Shown here: piece after piece, positions 11,073-23,646 of the stretch
Layout: every line of letters begins with the position of its first letter
Numbering within the stretch: the stretch's first letter is position 1
Assembly (NCBI RefSeq): GCF_901709675.1
Contig: NC_051098.1
Span: forward strand, 1,419,500-1,483,499
Direction of reading: 5' to 3'
DNA length: 64,000 nucleotides
DNA from: Syngnathus acus
Taxonomy: Eukaryota; Chordata; Actinopteri; Syngnathiformes; Syngnathidae
Notes under the pieces: model-generated
What the model was told of the DNA's origin: nothing
Seen by the model: only the letters and a program-made list of their open reading frames with translations
Databases searched by the model: none
Program-made: the position numbers and the translations under genes

Positions 11073-11928
11073 ACGTATTTTTCGGACTATAAGTCGCGTT
11101 TTTTAGTTTGGGTGGGGGGGCGACTTATACTGAGGAGCGACTTATATGTGAATTTTTTCATAAATTTTCAAAATAAAAAAAAAAAAAGTGAAACCACGAT
11201 GTAGCAGGGATTACTGTAATTTGAATTTCAAGTGACGTCAGCAGCGCGACGGTTGTTTACATAAAGGACAAAGATTTGATCACGGGATGACGAAGATGAC
11301 GAAGGGCCCCACGTACTACCGGCTTTGTTTGTAAGTGACACAGAGGACGAAGAGTTTGAAGGATTTAATGATTTGGAGTGACACAGAAGGTTTGAAAAAC
11401 TATTATGGCTTTTACGCACGCTTGGTCCTACTCTACGGAGCTCTCTTTCACCTCCGTGGATGGAAGTCGGGGGCTGGTGCTCGACCGGGTGGCTGTCCGG
11501 GGACGGTGGATGGGGCTCGGACATGGCTTTTACGCACGCCCGGTCCTATTCTATGGAGCTCTCTTCCACCTCCGTGGCTGGAAGTGCCAGCTCCGGGGAT
11601 GGAAGTCCACGCCTGGAAGTCCACGCCGGTGCTTGGGAACTAGTTATGTTATAGTTATTTGATATATTTTATTTCGTGTAGCATCTTGTATATGTTTTTA
11701 TCGTTACAGTTCAGTAGTTGTTGGCTCGTTGAACTCTTGTTTTGTTAAATAAAGAGCCGTTTACCAAACCCACGTCTTTCCTTGTACTTTGTTAACGCTA
11801 CAATATAGTTATATACTAGATCTGTGGAATAACGACGAGGCTGACGTCAGGGCTTTTTTCACGTTATTGTGCATTTTATGGCTAATGCGACCTATAATCC
11901 GGAGCGACTTTTAGTCCGAAAAATACGG
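11073..11928 (+). mobile_element. SQ-family MITE, full-length
   Basis: Starts with CGTATTTTTCGGACTATAA and ends with its inverted counterpart, with TA on both sides (11071-11072, 11929-11930). The interior holds a roughly 117-bp imperfect tandem duplication beginning GGCTTTTACGCACGC at about 11407 and 11525, and a shared AATAAAGAGCCGTTTACC block. Open frames inside are not conserved between copies. Confidence 0.85.
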
Positions 11929-11930
11929 TA

Positions 11931-13295
11931 GTTATTTGGAGGGATGAATTTAAACTGAAAATGTGTAATTCAATGTGAAACTGAAAGCACAATGGAACTG
12001 TTTTAGTGGAAGAAATATGGGAAGGTGGAAATATTGAAGTTACAGCTCAACACAAAGTATCAAATGGTCTAAGTGTGAGATGTAAGCAAACTAAATGGGG
12101 AGTTAAATCATGTTCCAGCATTACGCATATTGGCATGCGATGAGAGGATAATTAGATATTAGATATTAATTTTGGATTTAAAATAAAAAAGGAAATGTTT
12201 AATCGAGGAGAAAATTTTGCGTAGGAAGGGTTCCTTTTACAATTTAATACTGTATGTTTTTTGTGTGTTGTGGGATGACTGTAATGGTGTATGAATGTCA
12301 AGTCTGTGCTTGTGGTGTGGTGTTTGTGTAATGTGAATGGTTAAAGTGATTCAAAGTTGGATCACACGAGAGGATCACATTCCTCTCACCTGAAAAATAT
12401 ATAGATACTACAGATTTGAAAAAGCAAGATTGATCAGGGCTAATTTTGGACTAAATATGGGTTTAGGATTACTCTGGGGCACCATTGACAACAAAAGAGT
12501 TCAATGGAGAAGGCCCATTTCAAGATTATGACCTGACGTGACTATACCAGCATTGACCATCAAGACTCTGAGCCAAGACAGTGTATGACAGTGTAACAAC
12601 TCTGGACTTACCTGAAAGTGTGACGAAATGTATGTGACGGAATTTGTGATGACTTGCTTTGTTTTGATTTTTTACCTAATTGTATTGCAGCCTCTAACAG
12701 CAACCAAGGGAGCAGATTGTGTTTTGTTTGTTAAACTCGTGTTTACTTTGCAGGTTGTCAACTGCAGTCTTGGAGAATTTTGTGTCATGTCTGTGAATAC
12801 ATTAACACTAACCCCTTACTTTTCAGAATGAGTTTGTAAATGTGATCATTTTCAGGACAGGCTCGGCAGGCTCCAGTTTTCAATTTGATACGTTTGACAT
12901 GCGTCCGTGTGTGGATTATCTTTTGTTTATCATTGTGAATTTTACTTTTACTTTTTGGTATTATGGATGTTTATTGTGAGGAAAGCTGCATGCACAGCTA
13001 CAGGAGGGTGATGGCTTTTGATCATACAGCTATGTGAGATGCTGCCAGTCGAGTTTCAGGGACTAAGAATTGGTGATTCTAGGCCAGGATGGCATCTGGA
13101 GGTACACCGAAGTCCAGCTGGCGATGGGTATGTTACCATGGGCATTTTTAGTTTTACTTTTTATCCATAGTGACAATTTTTTTAGAATGTGTCAAAAGGG
13201 GGAAAAAAAAAAAAACAAAGGGGGGAATTGTGAGATTTTAAGTGTTTTCAGATTTGATGGTTTTTAAGTTTTTTTAAGTCTTCAACATGCTAGAC
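11931..13295. other. Unassigned region with a retrovirus-like purine tract
   Basis: No conserved ORF. Near 13200-13228 there is an A-run followed by CAAAGGGGGGAATTGTGAG, which resembles a polypurine tract followed by an LTR start (TG). The short frame 12628-12831 is hydrophobic but unmatched. I cannot assign it. Confidence 0.3.
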
Positions 13296-13990
13296 CAGGG
13301 GTGTCCAAATTTTTTGCAAGGAGGGCCAGATTTGATAAAGTGAAGGGGCCCGGGGGCCAATAGTTTTTTCGGACATTTTTTAACTACAAAAATGTCATGC
13401 AAATACACACTGTTATAAAACAAATTTCATTGTCACAATTGTCTTTATTTTTCAAATGACAAAATAACCAAATATGAGTCACTCAGGCAGATGTGAACAA
13501 CTCTAAAAACACAAATTCTGCCTTTCATTCATATCTGAATAGTCAGATAACATTGAACAAACGGTATGAAATACCTTAAATTTACATGAGTTTAAAATTA
13601 CTTTTGCCTCATGAACATTTTAAACGGGAGTTATAAGTAATGCAAAGTTGTCTGTTATTATTAAAACTTAAAACTAGTGAATTTTGCTCTTGTCATTTAC
13701 ATTATCTTTCAGAAAATAATAGTTTGTGTCAGGTCTACAGGTCCATAACATCAACAGTCTTAACATGGCCACTTCGTAGCTTGCTTTAGTAATATTTATT
13801 TTTGACCCACAGTCCCGTGTGAAGAATCGCTGTTGTGATGCCAGTTCAGCTTGGAGCTGCTTCACTTTATCAGCGCGGTCACTCCCTGTTAGCTGGTCGT
13901 TTGTGTTCGCATGTTTAGTCTGATGGTTAGGTGCCGGACAAATTTTACCAGGGGGGGGTGACGTCAGTGCCTCCCCAATCATGAAACTCA
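13296..13990 (-). pseudogene. hAT fragment with transposase remnant
   Basis: Begins CAGGGGTGTCCAAA, a hAT-type terminus. On the minus strand (13674-13991) a frame includes QLQAELASQQRFFTR and ITKASYEVAMLR, resembling the segment that follows the BED finger in ZBED5/GTF2IRD2-like hAT transposases. No right terminus or TSD was found, so it is truncated. Confidence 0.55.
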
Positions 13991-16053
13991 CCGCACTTCA
14001 CTGGTCTAGTGTATGTACATGGGTAAGTGTTTGGGTGTGTGAATGTGATTCTTGTGTGAAGCGTGTGAAGGGTGTGTGTGGTTTGTGGGGTGTGTGGTGT
14101 GTGGTTGTACAACAGACAGAAATACAGCACGTAAGTCAACGCTTAACTTCTGACGTCGCACAACACTAATAGACGAACCTTGCGGTTCCGCTATCCTGAT
14201 CAACCATAAATGAAATACTCTCGGCAACACACCAAACATAAGTCATTGAGACAACAATATACATTTGCTGGCAACCGTTAGTTGCCGTGGCGCGTAACGG
14301 CTACTCGTACAATGCGAGGAAAACTTAAAGGAGCGCGCCGAAGCTATCAATCAAACGGCGCACACACGAAACAAACGCGTTCAGACAAACAGCACAACAG
14401 TAGACAGTAGTGACAATGAAATGTATATACCGTAATTTTCGGACTATAAGCCGCACCAGCTAAAATTCGGGGATATGTTAGTTTTTTTCCTATAAAAGTC
14501 GCACCAGACTATGAGCCGCACGTGCGCACGAGTTATATAAAAAGAAAGACAGTACACGGAAAGCCTTTTAATAACATACATACTTTAACATGTCTTTCTA
14601 AACGCTGCCTGTGACGCAGCAGTAGTACCGCAGCGACACGGAAGTGTGCACACGAGTTATTTACAAAGAAAGACGGTACACAGAAATCCTTTTTAAAGTT
14701 TTAATAACATACCTTAACATTTAATTCCAAACACTGCCTGTGACGCGGCAGTAATACCGCAGCAGCACGGAAGTAACACAGCACTAATAGGGCTGGATTG
14801 AAAAAAACACACTGGTAAAAGTCAGAGACACGGCGGTAACACAGCAGCAACACGGTAGCACAGCACTAACAGGGCTGGTTAAAAAAACATTCCAGTAAAA
14901 GTAAAAAAAAGAGCTGTCTTCATCTTCCTCCTGTGCACTGAAACCATCTAAGTCTTCCTCCTCAGTCTCCGATTGGAATAGCATTAGATATCCTGCGCCG
15001 CACACTTTCTCAGTCTCCTTCGTCGTCGCTTTTATGCATTTCTTCTAGCATTTTCCATGATGAGGGTCTGTTCATGCTAATTTTATTCACGCACGAAGCG
15101 CTAAGTTACATTAAACTAGCGAGCTACACGTATAGCTCCAGAGTAGACGTGACTGGGAAATAAAGAAAGAAAAGGGTGATGCAACACGATGGCATCAACA
15201 ATGGGCCAAATCGACTGCCTTTAACTTAAAAGCGGTATAATATGCATTTATTTTGTCCCCCCATAATGACGATTTGTGTATAAAAGCTTCCTTTCAGTCA
15301 TGTCTGTCTTGATCTCGTTTTGGCTCTTCTTTGTGGGAATTATACGGCACTATTTGCCTGGCAGATGGACATGCGATCAACACACCACTTTTCTCCCCAG
15401 TGACCGTGTCACATATCCCTCCACCCAGCAAAGCGGTGCCGCACAACAGCGGTCCTCAGCCTTTTTACGAGTGTATAAAAGTGATCAAGTCATCACAAAA
15501 ATCACGGAAAAAATCCTATATAAACCGCACCGGACTATAAGCCGCAGGGTTAAAAATTTGAGAAAAAAGTCTCGGCTTATAGTCCGAAATTTACGGTACT
15601 ACCTTTGTGTCAGAGACGCACACGATCACAGCAACACACTCAGTTGATACCAGCAATTTTTAACTTACCGCTGTGCTCAAGCGCCAGCAATCGTGATAAG
15701 CTGATGTAACTCACGCGAGACTTAAGGCACGGTGACGTAACTGTCCAACATTTTAACATCAACATAGGGACCTTTCTCACAGTTTCTCCATTTTCTGTTG
15801 TCTCTTCTCCTATTTTCTTCTCTTTTCTTGCTTACCGCTATTTTTTATTTTTCTTCTTTGTGCTACCGCTATTTTTATTTTTCGTGACAGGGGATCACTT
15901 TGGCCTGGGGAGTTAAGTTCAGCATTCACTTTAAAGATATCTGGCGCCATCTAGCTTTGTGAATGGGTATAATGTCTAGACCCCGAATGTAAGACGACCG
16001 CCACTTTTTCAGTCAATGCAAAAAACACCGTCTTATATTCGGGCCAATACAGT
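13991..16053 (-). mobile_element. Element X, copy 1 (reverse orientation)
   Basis: Reverse-complement homology to 50403-52350 in several blocks, for example AAGTCAACGCTTAAC, TCAATCAAACGGCGCAC and GAATGTAAGACGACC. The right end at about 16020-16053 carries GTCTTATATTCGGGCC, inverted with an inner TCGTCTTAC word in the other copy. It is interrupted by an SQ-related MITE at 14430-15596. No transposase is seen, so the superfamily is unknown. Confidence 0.6.
14430..15596. mobile_element. SQ-related MITE, CCGCACC subtype
   Basis: Termini CCGTAATTTTCGGACTATAA and its inverse, with TA on each side. The inner words read GCCGCACC rather than GTCGC, so this is a distinct subfamily. Two imperfect tandem units of about 120 bp begin at about 14525 and 14645 (ACGAGTTAT, AAGAAAGAC, CACGGAAG). 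Confidence 0.8.
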
Positions 16054-16786
16054 ATTTTCTTATTTTTCAAAATATTTTCAAGTAAAACATTCTTGTTCCG
16101 TTGGCAGATAATTTCCCTTTAGTATTATTTTTGTCAGTTTCACAATTTTTTCTTTACATTTCTAATGGAATTTTTGCAGTGAGCGTGTTAGCTTCTAGGG
16201 CGTGTTTGGAAATCCTGCGAGCATGCACGTTTACTTTGACAATCAAAATCTGGAAACTCAGAGAGTTGCTTACATTTGCTTTACGATCAGCTGGGTTAGG
16301 CTCCAGCACGCCCGCGATCCTTATGAGGATAAGGCTGGAAGGACGGACGCACGCATCTTCTACCTCTGGTGTTCGCGCAGGTGTTTAAAAGTGACACAGA
16401 TGATGAAGATGTCATTGGATTTAGTTGTTTGGAGTGACACGGATGGTTTGGTAAACTTGTTAGCATGTATTTTATGCTATAGTTTATCTGAATAACTCTT
16501 AATATGTTAACATACCAGGCACGTTCTCACTTCATTGTTTATGTCATGTAACATTAGCATATCGTACAATTATTTAGCCTTTTGTTGCCTCTATTCTATT
16601 TTTATTTTAAATTGTCTTTCAAGGTGACATGTCTGTCCATGGTGTTGGGTTTTATCAAATAAATTTCCCCCAAAAATGTAACTTATACTCCAGTGTGACT
16701 AATACAATGTCTTGTCCTTCTTTATTATGCATTTTATAGCTGGTGCAACTTGTACTCTGGAGCAATTCATAGTCCGTAAAATACGG
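16054..16786 (+). repeat. SINE 3' scrap and SQ-family MITE fragment
   Basis: 16289-16350 matches the 3' part of the (GGAT)n SINE (GGCTCCAGCACGCCCGCGA). From about 16385 to 16786 the interior and right end of an SQ element follow (GGAGTGACACGGATGGTTTG, ending AAAATACGG before TA). 16054-16288 shows nothing recognisable. Confidence 0.6.
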
Positions 16787-17894
16787 TAATAATATCACAA
16801 AAATAAAATAAGTAATGCGCTAGACACAATACAATATACTACTGAAATATGTTACTTTTGTAACATGTTACTTTTATAATATGTAACAAATGCTCTCCCT
16901 TTGAGATTCGTTGAGAAGCTCATTCCTCTGGTAGGCACTACTATTCTTCTTTACGCATCTTGAGGAGCCTGATGAGATTGCTCAGACACCTGGACACCTC
17001 CTTAGTGGTTCTTGTGTACTCTAAAACGGTTTGCTTGTTACATTGCATTTAAAAAATATAAAAAGCAATACAACTCTAATTGTTTTTGTCACATGCAGCT
17101 GAACCTCTTTCTAAAATTAATAATTACTTTATATTTTATTTGACAATAGCTGAGTGAAGCACTCATAGTACTCCAAATAATGTTCTTTCATGTTAGGATT
17201 TAGGATAAAACTCTCCGACACAATATAAAACATAATTTGAGGAATGCAAATGTAAGTCTGAAATGATGACACTTTTGGAAAAAGTGGGGTTTGCGTAACT
17301 CTGTTTTCTCTTCTTATATTAACACCTATACAGACAATTTGTCACAAACACCTCTTATCTTCTGGCTGTTGACAGGTATTTGTTGTAAAGCAAGAGTAAT
17401 CTACTATCACCTCTGTCAGCAGCCATACAAGTCAGAATCCTCATATCTGAGTGCACAAAAGTGTGAACAAGTGTATGTCCGTACTCTGCAAGGCCATTAA
17501 AAAAGGTGTTGTTCACCCACTACTATAAATACTTCACAAACCACTTAGAGCTACAGACCATGGCACCTTGGCGCAATCTAAACATGGGCAACTTAAATTT
17601 TATATGAAATTTTAAGGATCTTGACCCAGTTCATGTTTTCTTCATTAGGGTGTGTACATTTTGGAAGGCAGAACAATTGTCTTCTGCTGTACCATAACAC
17701 TAAATGGAGATATGCTGTCAAAAAAAATATTTGCCACAAATTACAAACAACAATTCTGTTTTCAGGAAAAAGGGTCAGAATTTTTTTTTTATGTAACTAT
17801 GCATGTGAAGTTAGGCAAGACTTTCGCATAGTGTGGAATTTAAAAATATTATAACGAAGATAAGTAGGGGTAGTAGTTATACAAGTGTTTAAAG
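16787..17894. other. No gene recognised
   Basis: A/T-rich sequence. The frames at 17291-17500 and 17621-17854 have no recognisable domain and sit in low-complexity context. Confidence 0.5.
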
Positions 17895-18992
17895 CAGGCA
17901 TGTCCAAAGTCCGGCCCGAAGCATTGTGTCATAAAATCAATAATAAGTGGCCCGCTGGCACTGTCGCGGGGACCTGCGCGCCCCAGAGCGAGCCAAAGAA
18001 ATGAAACTCATCTTAACGGGAACGCACACGAGCCAGCGCTCATGATCGATTGCGAGCGTGTCTCCTCCGTCCCTTCCCAGTTCACGCGCACACAAGTGTC
18101 CGTTTGCAAGATAATCAGTGACACAGACACTTCCTCATTCAAATGTCCACACACCAAGGACTAAGGCGACGCTAAAATCTGAGACGCTGCAAGTGACGCC
18201 GCATAGGGAAAGGGAAAAGAAAAAAAAAAACACTGACTACTGGTGAGAGCTGTCTACTTCGTACTAACTGTACACACTACATGTCCGCGCCGCCCGCTCA
18301 CAGTGATCACAAACAACAAAAAGACTATGGATCATTATTTTGTGATTATGAAGTAATTTGTTGCGTATGAAGTTGAAATAAAAAGGATAAAATATATATA
18401 TATATATTTTTTTTATTCAATGTTTTACCAGGTAAGCCAATTGAGAACACTTTCTCATTTACAATGGCGACCTGGAGGTAAGGTGTGTGAAGTGTCTTGC
18501 CCAAGGACACAACGACGTGACTGTGACAGAGCTGGGACCGAACCGCCAACCCTCCGGTTACTAAACGACCCACTCTACTGCCTGAGCCACAGCCGCCACT
18601 AATTTAATTTGGATTAAAAATCTGACATGATGCAACCCAGCCTGTTTACTGCAGTCACAATCATCAATATCACCCTTCTTATTAATACAACAATAACAAT
18701 AATAAAACAAACTTTATACATCTAATAAAAAAATTCATTCAACTTTCATAAAATTATTCATTTGTATTTAATTTATTATTAATTTAATATTTAACATTTC
18801 TTGTAGTGCAATTGACAACAGATTTTCATTTGCAATATCAACTCATCTACAGACAGCAAAGGATATAGTTACATATTTACAAGTCCATTTACAATGGTAA
18901 TGATTCGAGGAATCTCGGTGTGAATGGTCGGCCCCTATATATTTTCATCTAACCAAATCTGGCTCGTTTTGCAAAAAGTTTGGACACCCCTG
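17895..18992. mobile_element. Non-autonomous hAT element
   Basis: Starts CAGGCATGTCCAAAGTCC and ends GTTTGGACACCCCTG, an inverted pair. Its flanks GTTTAAAG (17887-17894) and GTTTTAAG (18993-19000) form an imperfect 8-bp duplication, as expected of hAT. It contains a SINE on the minus strand. Confidence 0.75.
18425..18602 (-). mobile_element. tRNA-derived SINE
   Basis: On the minus strand an A-box-like TGGCTCAGGCAGTAGAG is followed by a B-box-like GGCGGTTCGGTCCCAGC, then GTCCTTGGGCAAGACACTTC, a block known from teleost SINEs. Confidence 0.75.
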
Positions 18993-19560
18993 GTTTTAAG
19001 AGTAACCCTCACAAGAGTTTACATAATAATTGTACCGTGTTTTTCAAAAGATAAGTCGCACCGGCCATAAAATGCACAAAAAAGGGAAAAAAAACATATA
19101 TAAGTCGCACTGGAGTATAAGTCGCACTTTTGGGGGAAATGTATTTGACAAAATCCAACACCAAGAACAGACATGAACCAGCAACAACAGGCTAAACGAT
19201 ACGGTATGCTAACGTGACAAACACAAACGAGGAGCTGAGAACGGGCCTGACGTAACATTCACAGTTATTCAAATAACTATTACATAAATAACACGTTCAT
19301 CAAACCTTCTGTGTCACTCCAAATCCTTAAATCCATCGATCGAATTATTCGTCCTTTCTGTAAACAACGCCGTGTGTGCGCCGCGCCGCTGACATCGGGC
19401 TCGTCGTCGTCAGTTGCAGTTCAAATTATTCCACAGGCCCATATTACGATATATAAACTATATATCAAATAACAATAATATAAACAACAATTTTATCAAA
19501 CCATCCGTGTCACTCCAAATCATTAAAGCCATCGGAATCTTCGTCTTCTGTGTCACTTGA
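18993..19560 (-). repeat. SQ-family MITE, truncated, minus orientation
   Basis: From 19035 it reads CCGTGTTTTTC and AAGTCGCACC, with the family interior in reverse (AACACCAAGAACAGACATG, GTGTCACTCCAAAT twice). It stops at an A-run near 19560 without the far terminus. Confidence 0.75.
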
Positions 19561-20212
19561 AAAAAAAAAAAAGAGTATTACCTGCATATACTCTCTGTGT
19601 CCACTCTGATGAAGGCGGAAGAACAAGCCGAAATACGTATGTCAGGTAATGCGACCTAAAATATCTTGTTTGAGATAAAAGAACCAGTGAAGTTGACAAG
19701 TGAAAACAAAATGAACTTAGTACAACTAATCTAACATAAACGTTAGTCAAAGAACCCTAACCCAATGCTAATAATAGTTGTTTCACTTTCTTGTTGGGTG
19801 TTACACTAGCATGTTGTTGGTAGTGGAATACCATTAAACAAGACCAAAGAGAGGATCATAGTGGTAGAGAACATTTATATTTGTAACACAATAACAACAT
19901 TACCATTTATTATTAACAGTGTTCAGACAGTCCAAACACACAAGGTAGGTGTTTCACAGAAGTGCTTGTATTTGTATCCTCTTTGATACTGTATGTTCCC
20001 TGTGCTCTCGTCTTCGTCATTTTTCTCTCTGTTACATGTGCCTCTGCGTCTTCTACATTTGAAAGGTAAACAAAGTGGGATGGGGGGGTTAGATAGAGAG
20101 ATAATGTGATGACTAACGTTATGTATTGTTGTAGCAATGCTCCAAAATGTATTGGTTGTTTTTCTGTTTCCCCAGATGCTCAACCTTGGACGACATTGCA
20201 GATATATTCTAG
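19561..20212. other. No gene; possible Penelope-type scrap
   Basis: 19607-19640 reads CTGATGAAGGCGGAAGAAC and CGAAATACG, resembling the leader word seen at the 5' end of Penelope-like elements and at 27930-27955. The rest is unassigned. Confidence 0.35.
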
Positions 20213-20246
20213 GCCTAATCTAATCTAATCTAATCTAATCTAATCT
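20213..20246 (+). repeat. (CTAAT)n pentanucleotide tract
   Basis: Six or more copies of TCTAA. The same pentamer forms the 3' tail of the LINE ending at 21166. Confidence 0.85.
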
Positions 20247-20495
20247 AGCCTGAGCGGTCTATCGTAATCTTGCAAGATCACACATCACAAAATCAACATT
20301 CTGTTGATTCCTGTCTATTCCCGACTAGATCTGACCTTGACTCATACATGCTGTGCCCATGTTACAGGATTAAGATGCTGTGTCCATGTTACAGGATTAA
20401 TACACATCTCTCACACCCATATTCATAGCTTTCTCCTTAAGAGAAAAAACAGAGCAAATTTCACGGCCAGTCCAGTAAAATAAAATACAGTAATC

Positions 20496-21166
20496 ATGTG
20501 TCATATGTTTAAAGTAAAGTGCATCATCAAAGACTCCTTGCCTCCCAACCACAGACTGTTTACTCTTCTTCCTTCTAGAAAGCGATACCGGACTCTTCGG
20601 GTCAAGACGAGTAGACTGAGGAAAAGCTTTTTCCCCTCTGCCGTCATCGCCCTGAACTCTGCAGCACAACACCCCTGTCATCCCCCTGAACTCTTATCAT
20701 TCTGAACCCGGCAGCACAACAACCCCACCACAACACCTGTATTACCTGCATATACTGTCCATATCTGCATATAATTGCTGCATTCCTATCCTATATATTT
20801 ATTCATCACTCTTACTCCGCTTGTACATATCTGTTCATATCTGGTTATACTGACACTATGTTGCATATTTATAACCCTATATTTAAAATTAGCATTTTAG
20901 TACCGCCTGCAAATATTTGTTCTACTGCAGTTTATTGTAAATACTTAGCTAGTCATATCCGTACTCGTCCTTCATGTATATTATCCCGCATAGTATAACT
21001 CACCTCATATCATATCACCTGATTGCACTGTACCTACTGCTCAGTATTGCTTTTTACTCTGCACTTAACTGCTTTTTGCACTTCTGGTTGGATGTCAAAG
21101 TTCTTTTCGCTGTACTGTACTTGTGCTGTACATTGACAATAAATTTGAATCTAATCTAATCTAATC
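20496..21166 (+). mobile_element. Rex1-like LINE 3' end
   Basis: Encodes the terminal part of the ORF (DSLPPNHRLFTLLPSRKRYR, then RLRKSFFPSAVIALN), stopping at about 20704. A 3' UTR follows, ending ATTGACAATAAATTTGAA and an (TCTAA)n tail. A 5'-truncated copy. Confidence 0.8.
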
Positions 21167-21746
21167 TAATTTGGTACGAACCTTTTGCGGTCTTTGTCAA
21201 TTTTTCCTTCCTCTTACGGGCAGCCTCTATGTTCCGTGTGTTTGCAAATTGCACGTAGCATTCTCTGTGGTAACCTGCATCACCTCTGGAATCGGGCTGT
21301 TAACTGTTAAATTGAATGTTTTAACAGCAAATTGTGCTATTGCACTCTCTGGGACATCTAAATTAGCCCACTGCAATGTACAATTAATAAATTTGACCCA
21401 ACTTGTCTCTGAAAATGGAATTATTTTAGTGGGCTCTACATGAATGGCACATATGCATGCAGCACCCCATCTTCAATCTTTCCCACTGTAAATACATAAA
21501 TAAATAAATAAATAAATACGCCACCTAGTAACGTTACAAGCACTAACGTTAATATCACGTTAACGTTAGCCATCTAGGTTAATTGCAAGCAAGTTCGGTA
21601 ACGTCAGTATGGCTGAATACAGTTTGCGAAATACAAGAGGAAATATGCCAGGGTTCAACTATTTTAGTAAAATTTAATGAAAACACTACACAAGTTGGAT
21701 CATAGTCTTGAAAGTTTTATTAGAATTGTATTTAATGTCTTCCGAT
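21167..21746. other. No gene recognised
   Basis: Contains a short (AAAT)n tract near 21490-21518 and an unmatched 90-codon frame at 21171-21443. Nothing else is supported. Confidence 0.45.
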
Positions 21747-21889
21747 TGTCAAGTGGCATGGTGGTACAAGATGGTGTAGAATTGGGTATCGAATTTGACC
21801 CAGGCACATTGGCTATCCCAAAACATGTAGTAGTTCCAAAATTTCACCAGGAGATGGTGTTAAAGCTTGACATAGGGGTGACCTATTCA

Positions 21890-22108
21890 TATTCAATGGG
21901 TTATTGGTCTGTTTTTATTCATCGCTCATTTTATTTTATTTATTATTTATTATTTATGTTTTGTGCCTTCTTGTTTTTGTTTTGTGTCGCCTACTTGTAT
22001 GTCTCGTCACCGTGGGATGGAGGAAACGGAATTTCGGTTTCTTTGTGTGTCTTGACATATGAAGGGATTGACAATAAAGCTGACTTTGACTTTGACTTTG
22101 ACTTTGAC
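21890..22108 (+). mobile_element. Rex1-like LINE 3' UTR in solo LTR b
   Basis: Contains CACCGTGGGATGGAGG, CTTTGTGTGTCTTGACAT and ATTGACAATAAAGC, then (TGACTT)n. GACCT occurs on both sides, a possible short duplication. Same family as 3745-4436. Confidence 0.75.
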
Positions 22109-23062
22109 CTGATGGAAACTAACAAATCTAATAAATTAAATTGTTAGCAATTGGGAGGACACGACTTATTCAAACACGTAGCAATGCACAATTTTGGAAT
22201 ATGAGTTTGCTATGGAATAATTTTAAGATGTAACAGCTTGAGCAATATCAATATATATCAAAGTCTGCTTTATGTTTGTTAGAATAACCCATTATTATGG
22301 TATGTTGTCCTGACACAGAGCGGCGCGCTTCTTCCTAGTCAGGGCGATGGCCGTGACGCTGCCCGGAGTAAAAGAACGCCGTTTAGACGAAGATGGATTT
22401 TTCATTCTTTTTGAGATTGAACCAAAATCTACTAAAATGAATTTCCAGAGTCTTCGAATTGGACTTTGTCAAATTTTAAGCTTCGAGGAAGTCAGAGGAG
22501 ACAGCCGCTTCGGGCAGAAAGGGGAAGACGCCAATTTTACTTCTTTGGCTACGCTCCTCACGGCCAGACCTTTCCTCTTTTTTAAACAGAATTCGGATTT
22601 TGGAACAAAGGAGAGCCGATCACTCGACTTGTTCAACCAAATAGGATTTTAGACCTTTAGTCTCCTCTTTTGTTCTGAGTGGGTGAGTGTTGTTGTTTTT
22701 TTCGACTTGTAATTATTTTTCTTGCTTATTCATTAAATCTCTTCTTAATCCTTAATTCGGTTATCGATTATTTCGTATTAACTATGTTGAGCATGGTTTT
22801 ATATGCAACAATTAGAACTTTAAAATGTCTTTATTTCCCTATCATAGTCATTCTTTAAATCCGTTCAATTCTTTTTAAAGTGAAGACAGCTTTAATCCTT
22901 AGCATCAGGAATTGTCAGATCTGGTTCGAAGTGGTTATCTTGAGCTCAGCTAGGGTGAGTGCGCTCTAGTAAATCAACGAATCCCTGATGTCTTAACAAA
23001 GACATCTAAAAATATCCGTAACATAACAAAAGCATCAAACAACCAAAGGGAGCCATCATTAT

Positions 23063-23425
23063 CCATCCATCCATTTTCTGTACCGCTTAGTCCCCACGGG
23101 GGTCGCGGGCGTGCTGCAGCCTATCCCAGCCGTCATCGGGCAGTAGGCGGGGGACACGCTGAACCGGTTGCCAGCCAATCGCAGGGCACACAGAGACAAA
23201 CAACCATACGCACTCGCACTCACACCTAGGGACAATTTGGAGTGCTCAATCGGCCTACCAAGCATGTTTTTGGGTTGTGGGAGGAAACCGGAGTGCCCGG
23301 AGAAAACCCACGCGGGCCCGGTGAGAACATGCAAACTCCACACAGGGAGGGCCGGAGGTGGAATCGAACCCGCAACCTCCTAACTGTGAGGCGGATGTGC
23401 TACCCAGTGCTCCACCGAGCCGCCG
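23063..23425 (-). mobile_element. tRNA-derived SINE with (GGAT)n tail, full-length
   Basis: On the minus strand: head with a B-box-like GGTTCGATTCC, body CCGGGCACTCCGGTTTCCTC, and a tail of GGAT repeats. A perfect 13-bp TSD, GAGCCATCATTAT, lies at 23050-23062 and 23426-23438. Confidence 0.9.
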
Positions 23426-23646
23426 GAGCCATCATTATGGCGCGGTTATTCTGACGACGTGTCTCAAATTTAAGTTACTCAGCACGAGCGTCGTTTGACT
23501 TCAGAGGGATTGGCGTCATAAAGAGATCATATTAATTATTTTAGAATTTAACTCAGGTGGTCAGAGACGGACGAGTCCCTTCACCCCGGTTTATCGAACC
23601 CTTTAATGGGAAGCCGGTCACTTTAATAAAAAGTGCAGGTTTGACA

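Larger units (their letters stand above)
21747..23646 (+). mobile_element. Solo LTR, copy b
   Basis: Starts TGTCAAGTGGCATGG and ends GCAGGTTTGACA. It aligns with copies a and c, including the shared TTTAAACAGAATTCGG and AACAAAGACA words. The flanking tetramers CGAT and GATG do not match, so the duplication is lost or the ends recombined. It holds a LINE tail and a SINE. Confidence 0.7.

Noticed and set aside
11335-11662. Overlapping frames repeated in three SQ copies (FYARPVLFYGALFHL)
   Set aside because: The similarity follows DNA-level copying of the MITE interior; frames differ in start and stop between copies and no domain is visible.
12628-12831. Short hydrophobic frame with a possible signal peptide
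   Set aside because: No homology I can name, no splice context, and it lies in repeat-rich A/T sequence.
23242-23454. Frames of about 70 codons recurring in several places (EETGVPGENPRGPGENMQTP)
   Set aside because: They are translations of the (GGAT)n SINE body on either strand.
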